From Betaproteobacteria bacterium HGW-Betaproteobacteria-3 (GTDB lineage: Bacteria > Pseudomonadota > Gammaproteobacteria > Burkholderiales > Burkholderiaceae_C): a stretch of 64,000 nucleotides of DNA. Every line of letters starts with the position of its first letter. Position 1 is the first letter of the stretch. This document shows positions 9,392 through 17,989 of this stretch, in pieces. Below the pieces are notes generated by a model, which did no database searches, was not told the DNA's origin, and was given only the letters and a program-made list of their open reading frames with translations. The position numbers and the translations under genes are program-made. The stretch spans positions 50,666 through 114,665 of the forward strand of contig PHCI01000009.1 of NCBI GenBank assembly GCA_002842205.1, in the 5' to 3' direction.

Positions 9392-9487
9392 GTCGCCGCC
9401 ATTGCCTAGCATCCCTCCAACGCTGTCCCCAAGCCTTCGTGGCCAAGGTGCAGCGGGTTTCAACCTCAACCCCCTGGAGAGAAGTCC

Positions 9488-10747
9488 ATGCAACGTCGAT
9501 TCACACTCAAGGCACTGACCGCTGCCATCGCGCTGGCCGGCTTTTCTGGTCTGTCTGCGCAGGCCGCAGACACGATCAAGGTGGGCGTGCTCCACAGCCT
9601 GTCGGGCACCATGGCCATTTCCGAAACCGTGTTGAAAGACACCGTGCTGATGGCGATCGACGAGATCAACGCTGCGGGCGGCGTCATGGGCAAGCAGCTC
9701 GAACCCGTGGTGGTGGACCCGGCGTCCAACTGGCCGCTGTTCGCCGAGAAGGCCAGGCAACTGCTCACGCAGGACAAGGTGTCGGTGGTGTTTGGCTGCT
9801 GGACCAGCGTGTCGCGCAAGTCGGTGCTGCCGGTGTTTGAAGAGCTCAATGGCCTGCTGTTCTACCCGGTACAGTACGAGGGCGAAGAGCTGTCCAAGAA
9901 CGTCTTCTACACCGGTGCCGCGCCCAACCAGCAGGCCATTCCCGCGGTGGACTACCTGATGAGCAAGGACGGCGGCGCAGCCAAGCGCTGGGTGCTGCTG
10001 GGCACCGATTACGTGTATCCGCGCACCACCAACAAGATCCTGCGCGCCTACCTGAAAGCCAAGGGCGTGAAGGAATCGGACATCGACGAAAAGTACACCC
10101 CGTTCGGCCATTCCGACTACCAGACCATCGTGGCCGACATCAAGAAGTTCTCGGCCGGTGGCAAGACCGCCGTCGTGTCCACCATCAACGGGGACTCCAA
10201 CGTCCCGTTCTACAAGGAGCTGGGCAATGCCGGCCTGAAGGCCAAGGACGTGCCGGTGGTCGCGTTCAGCGTGGGCGAGGAAGAACTGCGCGGCGTGGAC
10301 ACCAAGCCGCTGGTCGGTCACCTGGCGGCGTGGAACTACTTCCAGTCGATCAAGAATCCGACCAACGATGCGTTCATCAAGAAGTGGTCGGCCTATGCCA
10401 AGGCCAAGAAGCTGCCGGGCGCCGACAAGCCCCTGACCAACGACCCGATGGAAGCCACCTACATCGGCATCCACATGTGGAAGCAGGCCGTCGAGAAAGC
10501 CAAGTCCACCGACACCGACAAGGTCATCGCCGCCATGGCGGGCCAGACTTTCAAGGCGCCCTCGGGCATCGTCAGCAAGATGGACGAAAAGAACCACCAC
10601 CTGCACAAGAGCGTGTTCATTGGCGAGATCAAGGCCGACGGCCAGTTCAACGTGGTCTGGAAGACGCCCGGCCCGGTCAAGGCCAAGCCCTGGAGCCCGT
10701 ACATCGAGGGCAATGACAAGAAGCCCGACGAACCCGCGAAGAAATAA
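9488..10747 (+). CDS. urtA: Urea ABC transporter substrate-binding protein
   Basis: A 419-residue periplasmic protein of the FmdD/UrtA class. It has a signal peptide (about 1-27, ending SAQAADT) and a type I periplasmic-binding fold starting IKVGVLHSLSGTMAI, the standard opening of urea-binding UrtA. A strong ribosome-binding site (GGAGAGAAG) precedes the ATG. It is the first gene of urtABCDE, the high-affinity urea uptake system. The 246 bases to urtB are unusually long for this operon and contain a GC-rich family C repeat. Confidence 0.95.
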   Translation: MQRRFTLKALTAAIALAGFSGLSAQAADTIKVGVLHSLSGTMAISETVLKDTVLMAIDEINAAGGVMGKQLEPVVVDPASNWPLFAEKARQLLTQDKVSVVFGCWTSVSRKSVLPVFEELNGLLFYPVQYEGEELSKNVFYTGAAPNQQAIPAVDYLMSKDGGAAKRWVLLGTDYVYPRTTNKILRAYLKAKGVKESDIDEKYTPFGHSDYQTIVADIKKFSAGGKTAVVSTINGDSNVPFYKELGNAGLKAKDVPVVAFSVGEEELRGVDTKPLVGHLAAWNYFQSIKNPTNDAFIKKWSAYAKAKKLPGADKPLTNDPMEATYIGIHMWKQAVEKAKSTDTDKVIAAMAGQTFKAPSGIVSKMDEKNHHLHKSVFIGEIKADGQFNVVWKTPGPVKAKPWSPYIEGNDKKPDEPAKK

Positions 10748-10750
10748 GAC

Positions 10751-10813
10751 GCCCCCGAAGCGGCCCTCTGGGCCGCCTCCCCCCAATGGGGGGGGCGGCG
10801 CGGCCGCTTGAGG
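10751..10813. repeat. GC-rich double-hairpin repeat, family C copy 1
   Basis: Two adjacent hairpins: GCGGCCC-tct-GGGCCGC at 10760-10776 and CCCCCC-aat-GGGGGG at 10779-10793, followed by more GC-rich inverted sequence up to about 10840. The arrangement matches the copies at 12574-12615 and 31968-32025. It may also act as a weak terminator or processing site between urtA and urtB. Confidence 0.6.
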
Positions 10814-10993
10814 CGGCTCGGCGCAGCGCGCCCCCGTCAAGACATCTCGCGACGCTTCTTCCGTTTTTCGCACGCCTCGCGGGGGCGGCGCGGCCCTGGT
10901 TTGGCTGCTTCGGTGCCGGACGGGGCTCAGGCGCCGTCCGCGGCACGGTGCTTGCATGGTGAGTCGCGGGTCTGCTCACCCTACAGGTTCTTC

Positions 10994-12568
10994 ATGTTGT
11001 TTCGCAGTTTCATTCTCTTTCTTGCTTTCCTGATCGGCCCGGGTGCGTACGCACTCACGCCTGCCGAGGCGCTGGCCATGGCGGCGGGGGAGACGGACCC
11101 ACGCATCGAGGCGCTGAACAACGCGGTGGCGGTGGCCGACGACAGGACGGCGGCGTTCATCCAGGCGCTGTCCGACGATGCGGTGAAGGTGGCGGGCGAC
11201 AAGGTGTTCGTGGTGCGCGACGGGCAGGGCACCGACCCGGTCACTGGCGCCGGGGTCGCTGTGCCGGACGACGCCGAGGACGTCATCAACAACAACCGCC
11301 TGCGCGGTGAGCTCGACACCGCGCTGGCGGCCATCAAGCTGTTTTCCAAAGACGACAAGGTGCGCCGCGCCGCCATCAGGACACTGCAGGGCGAATCCGA
11401 CGAAGCCAGACTGCCGCTGATCGACAAGGCCATTGCAGCCGAAACGCTGCCCGTGCTCCGGTCGGACCTTGAGCTGGTGCGCGCGTCGATCCTGATCCAC
11501 AGCCCGGACAAGGCCAAGCGGCTGGACGCGGCAACGTTGCTGGGCAGCAGTAAGGCGCCGAGCGCCAAAACGGTGATGCTTGAGCGGCTGAAGACTGAGG
11601 ACGACGCCGGGGTCAGGGCCGCATTGGCCGAATCGCTGAAAAAAGTCGAAGCTTCTCTGGCCTGGGGCGACAAGATCAATGCGCTGTTCTCCGGCATCAG
11701 CCTGGGGTCCATCCTGCTGCTGGTCGCGTTGGGCCTGGCGATCACCTACGGCCTGATGGGCGTGATCAACATGGCGCACGGCGAGCTCATGATGATCGGT
11801 GCCTACGCCACCTATGGGGTGCAGGGGCTGTTCCAGAAATTCCTGCCGGACCTGTTCGACGGGTACTTGCTGGCTGCGGTGCCGGTTGCTTTTCTGGCTT
11901 CGGCCCTGATGGGCGCGGCCCTGGAGCGCAGCGTGATCCGCTTCCTGTACGGGCGGCCGCTCGAGACGCTGCTCGCCACCTGGGGCATCAGCCTGATGTT
12001 GCAGCAACTGGTGCGCAGCATTTTTGGCGCGCAGAACGTGGGCGTTGAAAACCCGAGCTGGATGAGCGGCGGCGTGCAATTCTTCGGCAACGTGCAGCTG
12101 CCGTGGAACCGCATCGTCATCATCGCCTTTGCGGCTGCCGTGCTGCTGGCCATGGCGTGGTTGATCGGCAAGACACGGCTGGGGCTGTTTGTGCGCGGCG
12201 TGACGCAAAACCGGCCGATTGCGTCGTGCATGGGCGTCAATACCGCGCGCATCGACACCTATGCGTTCGCGCTGGGTTCGGGCATTGCCGGTCTGGCCGG
12301 TTGTGCGCTCAGCCAGGTGGGCAACGTGGGGCCGGATCTGGGGCAGGGCTATATCGTCGATGCGTTCATGGTCGTGGTGCTGGGCGGGGTGGGCCAACTC
12401 GCCGGCACGGTCTATGCCGCGCTGGGCCTTGGCGTGCTCAACAAGCTGCTGGAGGGCTGGACCGGCGCTGTGCTGGCCAAGATTGCCGTGCTCGTGTTCA
12501 TCATCATCTTCATCCAGAAGCGGCCGCAGGGCATCTTCGCGATGAAGGGAAGATCGGCGGAAGCATGA
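10994..12568 (+). CDS. urtB: Urea ABC transporter permease UrtB
   Basis: A 524-residue protein. A signal-like hydrophobic N-terminus (MLFRSFILFLAFLIGPGAYA) is followed by a hydrophilic domain of about 200 residues, outside the membrane by prediction. From about residue 230 a LivH-type permease follows (GLAITYGLMGVINMAHGE, then GQGYIVDAFMVVVLGGVGQL). The large N-terminal extension is normal for UrtB and separates it from LivH of amino-acid systems. The ATG at 10994 is chosen because it opens the signal sequence; an in-frame codon farther upstream would add GC-rich repeat sequence. It forms the membrane channel with UrtC. Confidence 0.93.
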   Translation: MLFRSFILFLAFLIGPGAYALTPAEALAMAAGETDPRIEALNNAVAVADDRTAAFIQALSDDAVKVAGDKVFVVRDGQGTDPVTGAGVAVPDDAEDVINNNRLRGELDTALAAIKLFSKDDKVRRAAIRTLQGESDEARLPLIDKAIAAETLPVLRSDLELVRASILIHSPDKAKRLDAATLLGSSKAPSAKTVMLERLKTEDDAGVRAALAESLKKVEASLAWGDKINALFSGISLGSILLLVALGLAITYGLMGVINMAHGELMMIGAYATYGVQGLFQKFLPDLFDGYLLAAVPVAFLASALMGAALERSVIRFLYGRPLETLLATWGISLMLQQLVRSIFGAQNVGVENPSWMSGGVQFFGNVQLPWNRIVIIAFAAAVLLAMAWLIGKTRLGLFVRGVTQNRPIASCMGVNTARIDTYAFALGSGIAGLAGCALSQVGNVGPDLGQGYIVDAFMVVVLGGVGQLAGTVYAALGLGVLNKLLEGWTGAVLAKIAVLVFIIIFIQKRPQGIFAMKGRSAEA

Positions 12569-12573
12569 GAACT

Positions 12574-12615
12574 TCCCACCCCCGATGCGCCTTCGGCGCC
12601 TCCCCCTCAAGGGGG
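12574..12615. repeat. GC-rich double-hairpin repeat, family C copy 2
   Basis: Hairpin GCGCC-ttc-GGCGC at 12587-12599 next to CCCCC-tcaa-GGGGG at 12602-12615, preceded by CCCACCCCCGATG. It lies between urtB and urtC. Confidence 0.6.
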
Positions 12616-12674
12616 CGCAACCGGTGGCCTGGCGGAGCCGGCTCCACGGGCGCCCTGGAAAGGGGAGTCCGTTC

Positions 12675-13853
12675 ATGAGCGTGCGCCCCGCGTCCGTTCA
12701 GGCTGAGCCTGTCGAAGCCGCCACGGGTCCGTCGTCTGGCTACGAGCGAACGGGCTTGGTCCTCCCACCCAAACCCGCTGTGATGAGTGGCACCGGCTGG
12801 ACGGCCTTCATCGTCGCGCTGATCGTGGTCTGCGCGGTGGCACCGCTGCTCAATCTCGTGGTTCCCGAGGGCAGTGCATTGCACTTGAGCGACTACGCGG
12901 TGGGATTGCTGGGCAAGATGATGTGCTATGCGATCGTGGCGCTGGCGATGGACCTGATCTGGGGCTACACCGGCATCCTGTCGCTCGGGCACGGCATGTT
13001 TTTCGCCCTGGGCGGCTATGCCATGGGCATGTACCTCATGCGGCAGATTGGGCGTGACGGCAATTACAAGAGCGAGCTGCCCGATTTCATGGTGTTCCTC
13101 GACTGGAAGTCACTGCCCTGGCACTGGACGTTCTCGGACAGTTTCATCGCCACGCTGGTCCTGATCGTGGTGGTGCCGGGGCTGGTCGCCCTGGTGTTCG
13201 GCTACTTTGCCTTTCGCTCGCGCATCAAGGGCGTCTATTTCTCCATCATCACGCAGGCCATGACGTTTGCGGCCATGCTGCTGTTCTTTCGCAACGAGAC
13301 CGGCTTTGGCGGCAACAACGGGTTCACCGATTTCAAGCGCATTCTCGGCATCGCGATCGCCACGCCCTCCATGCGCATGACGCTGTTCGTGATCACGGGC
13401 GTGACGTTGCTGGGGTTCTACCTGTTCGGGCGCTGGCTGGTCACGTCCAAGTTCGGCCGGGTGCTGCAGGCGATCCGTGACGCCGAATCACGCGTCATGT
13501 TCTCGGGCTACAACCCGCTGGGCTACAAGCTCACCATCTGGGTCATCTCAGCGGTGATGTGCGGCGTGGCCGGTGCGCTGTATGTGCCGCAGGTCGGCAT
13601 CATCAACCCCAGCGAGATGAGCCCGGCCAACTCGATCGAGATCGCCATCTGGGCTGCCGTGGGCGGCCGCGCCACGCTGATCGGCCCCATCATCGGTGCC
13701 TTCATCGTGAACGGGGCCAAGAGCTGGCTGACGGTCGCCGCGCCGGAGTTCTGGCTGTACTTTTTGGGCGCGCTCTTTATTGCTGTCACCTTGTTCCTGC
13801 CCCACGGGGTGGTCGGGATGGTGAAGAAGTTGACCCGCAGGGGCTCCCCATGA
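12675..13853 (+). CDS. urtC: Urea ABC transporter permease UrtC
   Basis: A 392-residue LivM-type permease with about ten membrane segments (GILSLGHGMFFALGGYAMGM; AVGGRATLIGPIIGA near the C-terminus). Residues 7-15 (ASVQAEPVEA) are encoded by a family B repeat at 12693-12717, so the first 35 or so residues look unrelated to the family. If that sequence is not translated, the ATG at 12783 would give a start closer to ordinary UrtC. The stop overlaps the urtD start (ATGA), which indicates coupled translation. Confidence 0.92.
   Translation: MSVRPASVQAEPVEAATGPSSGYERTGLVLPPKPAVMSGTGWTAFIVALIVVCAVAPLLNLVVPEGSALHLSDYAVGLLGKMMCYAIVALAMDLIWGYTGILSLGHGMFFALGGYAMGMYLMRQIGRDGNYKSELPDFMVFLDWKSLPWHWTFSDSFIATLVLIVVVPGLVALVFGYFAFRSRIKGVYFSIITQAMTFAAMLLFFRNETGFGGNNGFTDFKRILGIAIATPSMRMTLFVITGVTLLGFYLFGRWLVTSKFGRVLQAIRDAESRVMFSGYNPLGYKLTIWVISAVMCGVAGALYVPQVGIINPSEMSPANSIEIAIWAAVGGRATLIGPIIGAFIVNGAKSWLTVAAPEFWLYFLGALFIAVTLFLPHGVVGMVKKLTRRGSP
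12693..12717. repeat. Dispersed repeat family B, copy 1 (translated in urtC)
   Basis: GTTCAGGCTGAGCCTGTCGA followed by AG, inside the 5' end of urtC, giving the peptide VQAEPVEA. A partner fragment (GAGCGAACGGG) follows at about 12744. Confidence 0.7.
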
Positions 13854-14725
13854 CCCCGGATCTGCTGGAGCAAGGCGCCCGCCGGGTCGAGGCGCATGCG
13901 AAGAAGTCGGTCGAAGGCCGCACCGAGTCGGGAGGGCGTGCCGCCGGTTTCTCGCGCATCGCCACGCCGGGCGAGGTGGACGTCACCCATGGCCGCATCC
14001 TCTACCTGGAAGATGTGAGCGTCAGCTTCGACGGCTTCAAGGCCATCAACAAGCTGAGTCTGGACATCGCGCCCGGCGAGTTGCGTTGCATCATCGGCCC
14101 GAACGGGGCGGGCAAGACCACGATGATGGACATCATCACCGGCAAGACCCGGCCCGACAGCGGCACCGTGTACTTTGGCAGCACGATCGACCTGCTTCGG
14201 CACAAGGAGGCCGAGATTGCCCAGTTGGGCATCGGACGCAAGTTCCAGAAGCCCACGGTGTTCGAGCAACTCACGGTGTTCGAGAACCTGGAGCTGGCCC
14301 TGAAGACCAACAAGGGCGTGAAGGCGTCCATGGTGTTCCGGCTGGATTCGGCGCAAAGCGACCGGCTGGCCGAGATCCTGCACACCATTCACCTGGTCGA
14401 CGGCGTGCGGCGGCTGGCTGGCAATCTGAGCCACGGCCAGAAGCAGTGGCTGGAGATCGGCATGCTGCTCATGCAGGACCCGAAGCTGCTGCTGCTCGAC
14501 GAACCCGTGGCCGGCATGACCGACGAGGAAACTGCCCGCACCGCCGAGCTGTTCCTCAGCCTCAAGGGCAAACATTCTCTGATGGTGGTCGAGCACGACA
14601 TGAGCTTCATCCGAAGCATCAGCGAAATCGTCACCGTGCTGTGCGACGGCTCGGTGCTGGCCCAGGGAACACTCGACGAAGTGCAATCGGATGAAAGAGT
14701 CATTGAGGTGTACCTTGGCCGCTAA
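13850..14725 (+). CDS. urtD: Urea ABC transporter ATP-binding protein UrtD
   Basis: A 291-residue cytoplasmic ATPase. Walker A is GPNGAGKTT (Lys89), the signature is LSHGQKQWLEIG and Walker B LLLLDEP. The LivG-like length and the TPGEVDVTHGRILYLEDV opening fit UrtD. The first 45 residues form a low-complexity extension with no motif. The start overlaps the urtC stop by four bases. It energises urea import together with UrtE. Confidence 0.93.
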   Translation: MTPDLLEQGARRVEAHAKKSVEGRTESGGRAAGFSRIATPGEVDVTHGRILYLEDVSVSFDGFKAINKLSLDIAPGELRCIIGPNGAGKTTMMDIITGKTRPDSGTVYFGSTIDLLRHKEAEIAQLGIGRKFQKPTVFEQLTVFENLELALKTNKGVKASMVFRLDSAQSDRLAEILHTIHLVDGVRRLAGNLSHGQKQWLEIGMLLMQDPKLLLLDEPVAGMTDEETARTAELFLSLKGKHSLMVVEHDMSFIRSISEIVTVLCDGSVLAQGTLDEVQSDERVIEVYLGR

Positions 14726-14727
14726 GG

Positions 14728-14816
14728 ATCCGTTCGGCCTGAGCTTGGCCCGTCCTGAGCTTGTTGACGGGTCGAAGGCCACGCGAGCACTTCGACGGGC
14801 TCAGTGCGAACGGGGT
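14728..14816. repeat. Dispersed repeat family B, copy 2 (intergenic, double)
   Basis: Two facing B units between urtD and urtE: CCGTTCGGCCTGAGCTTG and, inverted, CTTCGACGGGCTCAGTGCGA followed by ACGG. The paired arms can fold into a long hairpin. The urtE start follows within six bases. Confidence 0.65.
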
Positions 14817-14821
14817 TGAAT

Positions 14822-15514
14822 ATGCTGACCGTTAAAAACGTCAACCAGTACTACGGTGGATCGCACATCCTGCGCGACGTGAGCCTGCAAGCGCACCTGG
14901 GCAAGGTCACCGTGCTGCTGGGCCGCAATGGCGTGGGCAAGACCACGCTGCTGAAAAGCCTGATGGGCCTGGTGCCCATCAAGACCGGCACCATCGAGTT
15001 GGATGGCAAGGCCATCCAGAATGCCACGCCCTACGAGCGCGCCCGTGCCGGCATCGGCTTCGTGCCGCAGGGCCGCGAGATTTTTGCGCGGCTGACCGTC
15101 GAGGAAAACCTGCGCATGGGGCTGGCCTACAAGAGCGGCAAGACGCCCATACCGGCTGAACTGTACGAACTGTTTCCCGTGCTCCAACAGATGTTGAACC
15201 GCCGCGGCGGCGATCTCTCCGGCGGCCAGCAGCAGCAACTGGCGATCGCGCGTGCGCTGGCCGCCAAACCCAGGTTGCTGATCCTCGACGAACCCACCGA
15301 GGGCATCCAGCCCAGCATCATCAAGGACATCGGCCGTGTGATCCGCATGCTGGCCGACCGTGGCGACATGGCCATTTTGCTGGTCGAGCAGTATTACGAC
15401 TTCGCGCAGGAACTGGCCGACGACTACCTGGTGATGGAGCGGGGCGAGTTCATCGCCCGCGGGCCGGGCAGTGAGATGGAAGCCAAAGGCATCCGTCAGC
15501 TTGTCGCCATCTGA
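14822..15514 (+). CDS. urtE: Urea ABC transporter ATP-binding protein UrtE
   Basis: A 230-residue LivF-type ATPase with Walker A GRNGVGKTT (Lys40), signature LSGGQQQQLAIARAL and Walker B LLILDEPTEGIQPS. The start MLTVKNVNQYYGGSHIL is typical of UrtE. It is the last gene of the urt operon; the 3' flank holds repeat A3 and then the convergent ureD. Confidence 0.94.
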   Translation: MLTVKNVNQYYGGSHILRDVSLQAHLGKVTVLLGRNGVGKTTLLKSLMGLVPIKTGTIELDGKAIQNATPYERARAGIGFVPQGREIFARLTVEENLRMGLAYKSGKTPIPAELYELFPVLQQMLNRRGGDLSGGQQQQLAIARALAAKPRLLILDEPTEGIQPSIIKDIGRVIRMLADRGDMAILLVEQYYDFAQELADDYLVMERGEFIARGPGSEMEAKGIRQLVAI

Positions 15515-15534
15515 GCCATCCGAAATTGATCAAC

Positions 15535-15590
15535 GCTACTTTAAAAGTAGCATCAAGTTGACCAGATACGGGGGCTGATGGCCTCTTTGT
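15535..15590. repeat. Dispersed repeat family A, copy 3 (overlaps ureD 3' end)
   Basis: Contains a perfect GCTACTTT-A-AAAGTAGC palindrome at 15535-15551, then TTGACCAGATACGGGGGCTG and ATGGCC. The last dozen codons and the stop of ureD on the minus strand lie in this repeat. Confidence 0.75.
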
Positions 15591-16383
15591 TCCATAAATT
15601 CATGCGCCACGTGGCCCACACCTGGCGCAGCAGGCTCATCGCCGGTTCCACCATGGGGGACAGCACCCGGAGCACCACCACCCGCGCATTGGGCGCTGTC
15701 ACACCGGCCGTGGTGGCCAGGGCGTGAACGTCGATGCAGTGCCGGGCCGTCTCCAGCGCCAGATCACGCCGCTCGCGCGTGAGGTTGCTGCCGCAAAGAT
15801 GGAACAGGGTGGCGGTGCAGCGTTGCCCGGCCAGGCCCAGCGGGCCGTCCAGCAATCGGGCGTCGGCGGCACCGATCAGGCCCCGTTCCAGCCAGTGGCC
15901 CGTCATTTCAAGGTGCTGGGCAATATGCCCGGTGTCAAAGGGGGCATTGGCCCCGGGCAAGCCCAGCGCGGTCACGTCCCAGCCGATCACCTCGGCGCCA
16001 GGGGCCAGGTCAAACACGGCGCGGTTCAGGGCGTCGCAACCGCTGTGGGCGATGGCCTCCATCGGCAGCCACTCGAGTCGTGCGTTGTGCGCCAGACGGA
16101 CCGACACGCGCTGTTCGGCTGGTTCGCCGTTGCTACGGTAAAACCGTGTGGCGCCTGGTGTGGTGACCAAGCCGTGGGCGTCAGCGCCGACGGTCACGGC
16201 CACGTCCAGCAGATCGCCGCCGACCAGACCCCCCGGCGGGTGCACCAGCACGTTGTGGCAAACCGCGTCGCCCTCCGGGTACAGGCTTTGCAGCACGCGC
16301 AGCGGGCCATCATGCAAAAAGCGGGCGACACTGCGCCCGTTCTCAAGGGTGTAATCCAGCTGCAGTTGGGCGTGCCATGACAT
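15553..16383 (-). CDS. ureD: Urease accessory protein UreD
   Basis: A 276-residue protein with UreD hallmarks: HNVLVHPPGGLVGGDLLDV, a TTPGATRFYRSNG segment and LEWLPMEAIAHSGC. UreD binds apo-urease with UreF and UreG during nickel insertion. Here it is an orphan: no ureA, ureB, ureC, ureE, ureF or ureG lies in the window, and it is convergent to urtE rather than in line with it. The C-terminal residues (EAISPRIWST) come from repeat A3, so the native tail has been replaced or lost. It is the last gene of a minus-strand run beginning at gntR. Confidence 0.92.
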   Translation of the reverse strand: MSWHAQLQLDYTLENGRSVARFLHDGPLRVLQSLYPEGDAVCHNVLVHPPGGLVGGDLLDVAVTVGADAHGLVTTPGATRFYRSNGEPAEQRVSVRLAHNARLEWLPMEAIAHSGCDALNRAVFDLAPGAEVIGWDVTALGLPGANAPFDTGHIAQHLEMTGHWLERGLIGAADARLLDGPLGLAGQRCTATLFHLCGSNLTRERRDLALETARHCIDVHALATTAGVTAPNARVVVLRVLSPMVEPAMSLLRQVWATWRMNLWNKEAISPRIWST

Positions 16384-16440
16384 GCGGTGAGTTCAGGTCA
16401 GCGTGGGGTTGCGACGAGGGGGAGCGCGGCGCGCCGTCTT

Positions 16441-17928
16441 TCAATGCGCGTCGGCATGACGGGCGGCTTCCACCGAAGCCCGGGTGTCACCATCGGCCCC
16501 GTTGAAATAGAGGTTCAGCAGCACCGCCGCCATGGATGCCAGCAGGATGCCCGACTCGATCAGCGGGTGGATGGCGTGCGGCATCCACTGCAGGTAACGC
16601 GGCGCAATCAGCGGGATCATGCCGACGCCGATCGAAATCGCCACGATCATCGCGTTGAAGCGGTTGGTCTTGAAGTCCACCCCCGCCAGGATGCGGATGC
16701 CGGTGGCGGCCACCATGCCGAACATCACCAGCCCGGCGCCGCCGAGCACCACCGTGGGCAGGGATTCGACCAACGCCGCCATCTTGGGCAGGAGGCCCAG
16801 GGCGATCAGGATGATGCCGCCGGCCACGCAGACAAACCGGCTCTTGACACCGGTGACCGCCACCAGTCCCACGTTCTGCGAGAAACTGGTGTACGGGAAG
16901 GTGTTGAAGATGCCGCCAATCAGCGTGCCCAGGCCGTCGGTGCGCAGGCCGCGGGTGAGGGCTGCGCGGTCGATCTCGCGGTCGGTCATCTCGCCCAGCG
17001 CGAGGAACATGCCGGTGGATTCGATCATGACCACAATCATCACCAAGGACATCGTGAGGATGAGGATCGGGTCGAACGTCGGCGTGGCGATCCCGAACGG
17101 CAGCACCAGGTCGAACCACGCTGCCTTGCCCACCTTGTCAAAGTTCATGAGCCCCATTGCGGTGGCGACCACACCGCCGATCACGATGCCCAGCAGCACC
17201 GAGATGTTGGCCAAAAACCCCTTGGCGTACTTGGCAATCAGCAGGATCGACACCAGCACCAGTGCCGCAATCCCGATGCCGTGGAGGTCGGCGTATTTCG
17301 GGTTCGGCACGCTCGGCACGATGGCCAGGCCCCTGGGCACCGGCGGCAGGGTCGAACCGGGCGCAGCGGCAGCGGCGGCTGCGTCGGCCAGCCACCTGGC
17401 GTGTTCGGGGTTGACGACGCTGGGAGCCGTCGGCCCCACGGGGTTGCCGAAGATCCAGTGGATGCCCACGCGCATGAGGCTGATGCCAATCACCGCAATG
17501 ATGGTGCCGGTGACGACCGGCGGGAAAAACCGCAGCATGCGGCTCACCAGGGGCGCGATCAGCATGGAGACGATCCCGGCACCGATGATGGCGCCGAAAA
17601 TCAGGCTCGCCCCCGCCGTGCCCGGTTGGCTGTTGGCCATGGCGACCATGGGGGCGACCGACGCAAAGGTGACGCCCATCATCACCGGCAGCCGGATGCC
17701 AAACCATTGCGTGGCCCCCAGCGACTGGATCAGCGTGACGATGCCGCAGCAAAAAAGGTCGGCGGAGATCAACAGGGCCACCTGCTCCGGGCTGAGCTTG
17801 AGCGCCCGGCCCACAATGAGCGGCACCGCCACGGCGCCCGCGTACATCACGAGAACGTGTTGCAGGCCCAGCGCGGCGAGCTGGCCGGTGGGCAGGCGCT
17901 GATCAACAGGGTGAACGGCAGTGGTCAT
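16441..17928 (-). CDS. NCS2-family nucleobase permease (xanthine/urate type)
   Basis: A 495-residue inner-membrane protein, 12 or more membrane segments, of the nucleobase:cation symporter-2 family (LGLQHVLVMYAGAVAVPLIVG; NTFPYTSFSQNVGL; GLVMFGMVAATGIRIL). The motif Q-N-x-G-L and the context among urate and allantoin genes favour a xanthine or urate carrier such as XanP/UacT. A poly-Ala stretch near residue 170 is within a loop. The ATG at 17928 opens directly onto the conserved N-terminus; a longer upstream frame adds no family sequence. It is co-directional with the M20 gene upstream (61 bases) and ureD downstream (57 bases). Confidence 0.9.
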   Translation of the reverse strand: MTTAVHPVDQRLPTGQLAALGLQHVLVMYAGAVAVPLIVGRALKLSPEQVALLISADLFCCGIVTLIQSLGATQWFGIRLPVMMGVTFASVAPMVAMANSQPGTAGASLIFGAIIGAGIVSMLIAPLVSRMLRFFPPVVTGTIIAVIGISLMRVGIHWIFGNPVGPTAPSVVNPEHARWLADAAAAAAAPGSTLPPVPRGLAIVPSVPNPKYADLHGIGIAALVLVSILLIAKYAKGFLANISVLLGIVIGGVVATAMGLMNFDKVGKAAWFDLVLPFGIATPTFDPILILTMSLVMIVVMIESTGMFLALGEMTDREIDRAALTRGLRTDGLGTLIGGIFNTFPYTSFSQNVGLVAVTGVKSRFVCVAGGIILIALGLLPKMAALVESLPTVVLGGAGLVMFGMVAATGIRILAGVDFKTNRFNAMIVAISIGVGMIPLIAPRYLQWMPHAIHPLIESGILLASMAAVLLNLYFNGADGDTRASVEAARHADAH

Positions 17929-17989
17929 GGTGCACCTCGAAGGTTGAGTGGGCAGAGCCGGGTGGGTGGCCCGGGCTTCAATGCATGAA

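Noticed and set aside
16387..17988. A 533-codon open frame on the plus strand opposite the nucleobase permease
   Set aside because: It is His/Asp/Arg-rich with no membrane or domain pattern, and the minus-strand product is a clear NCS2 permease. It is a by-product of high GC3.
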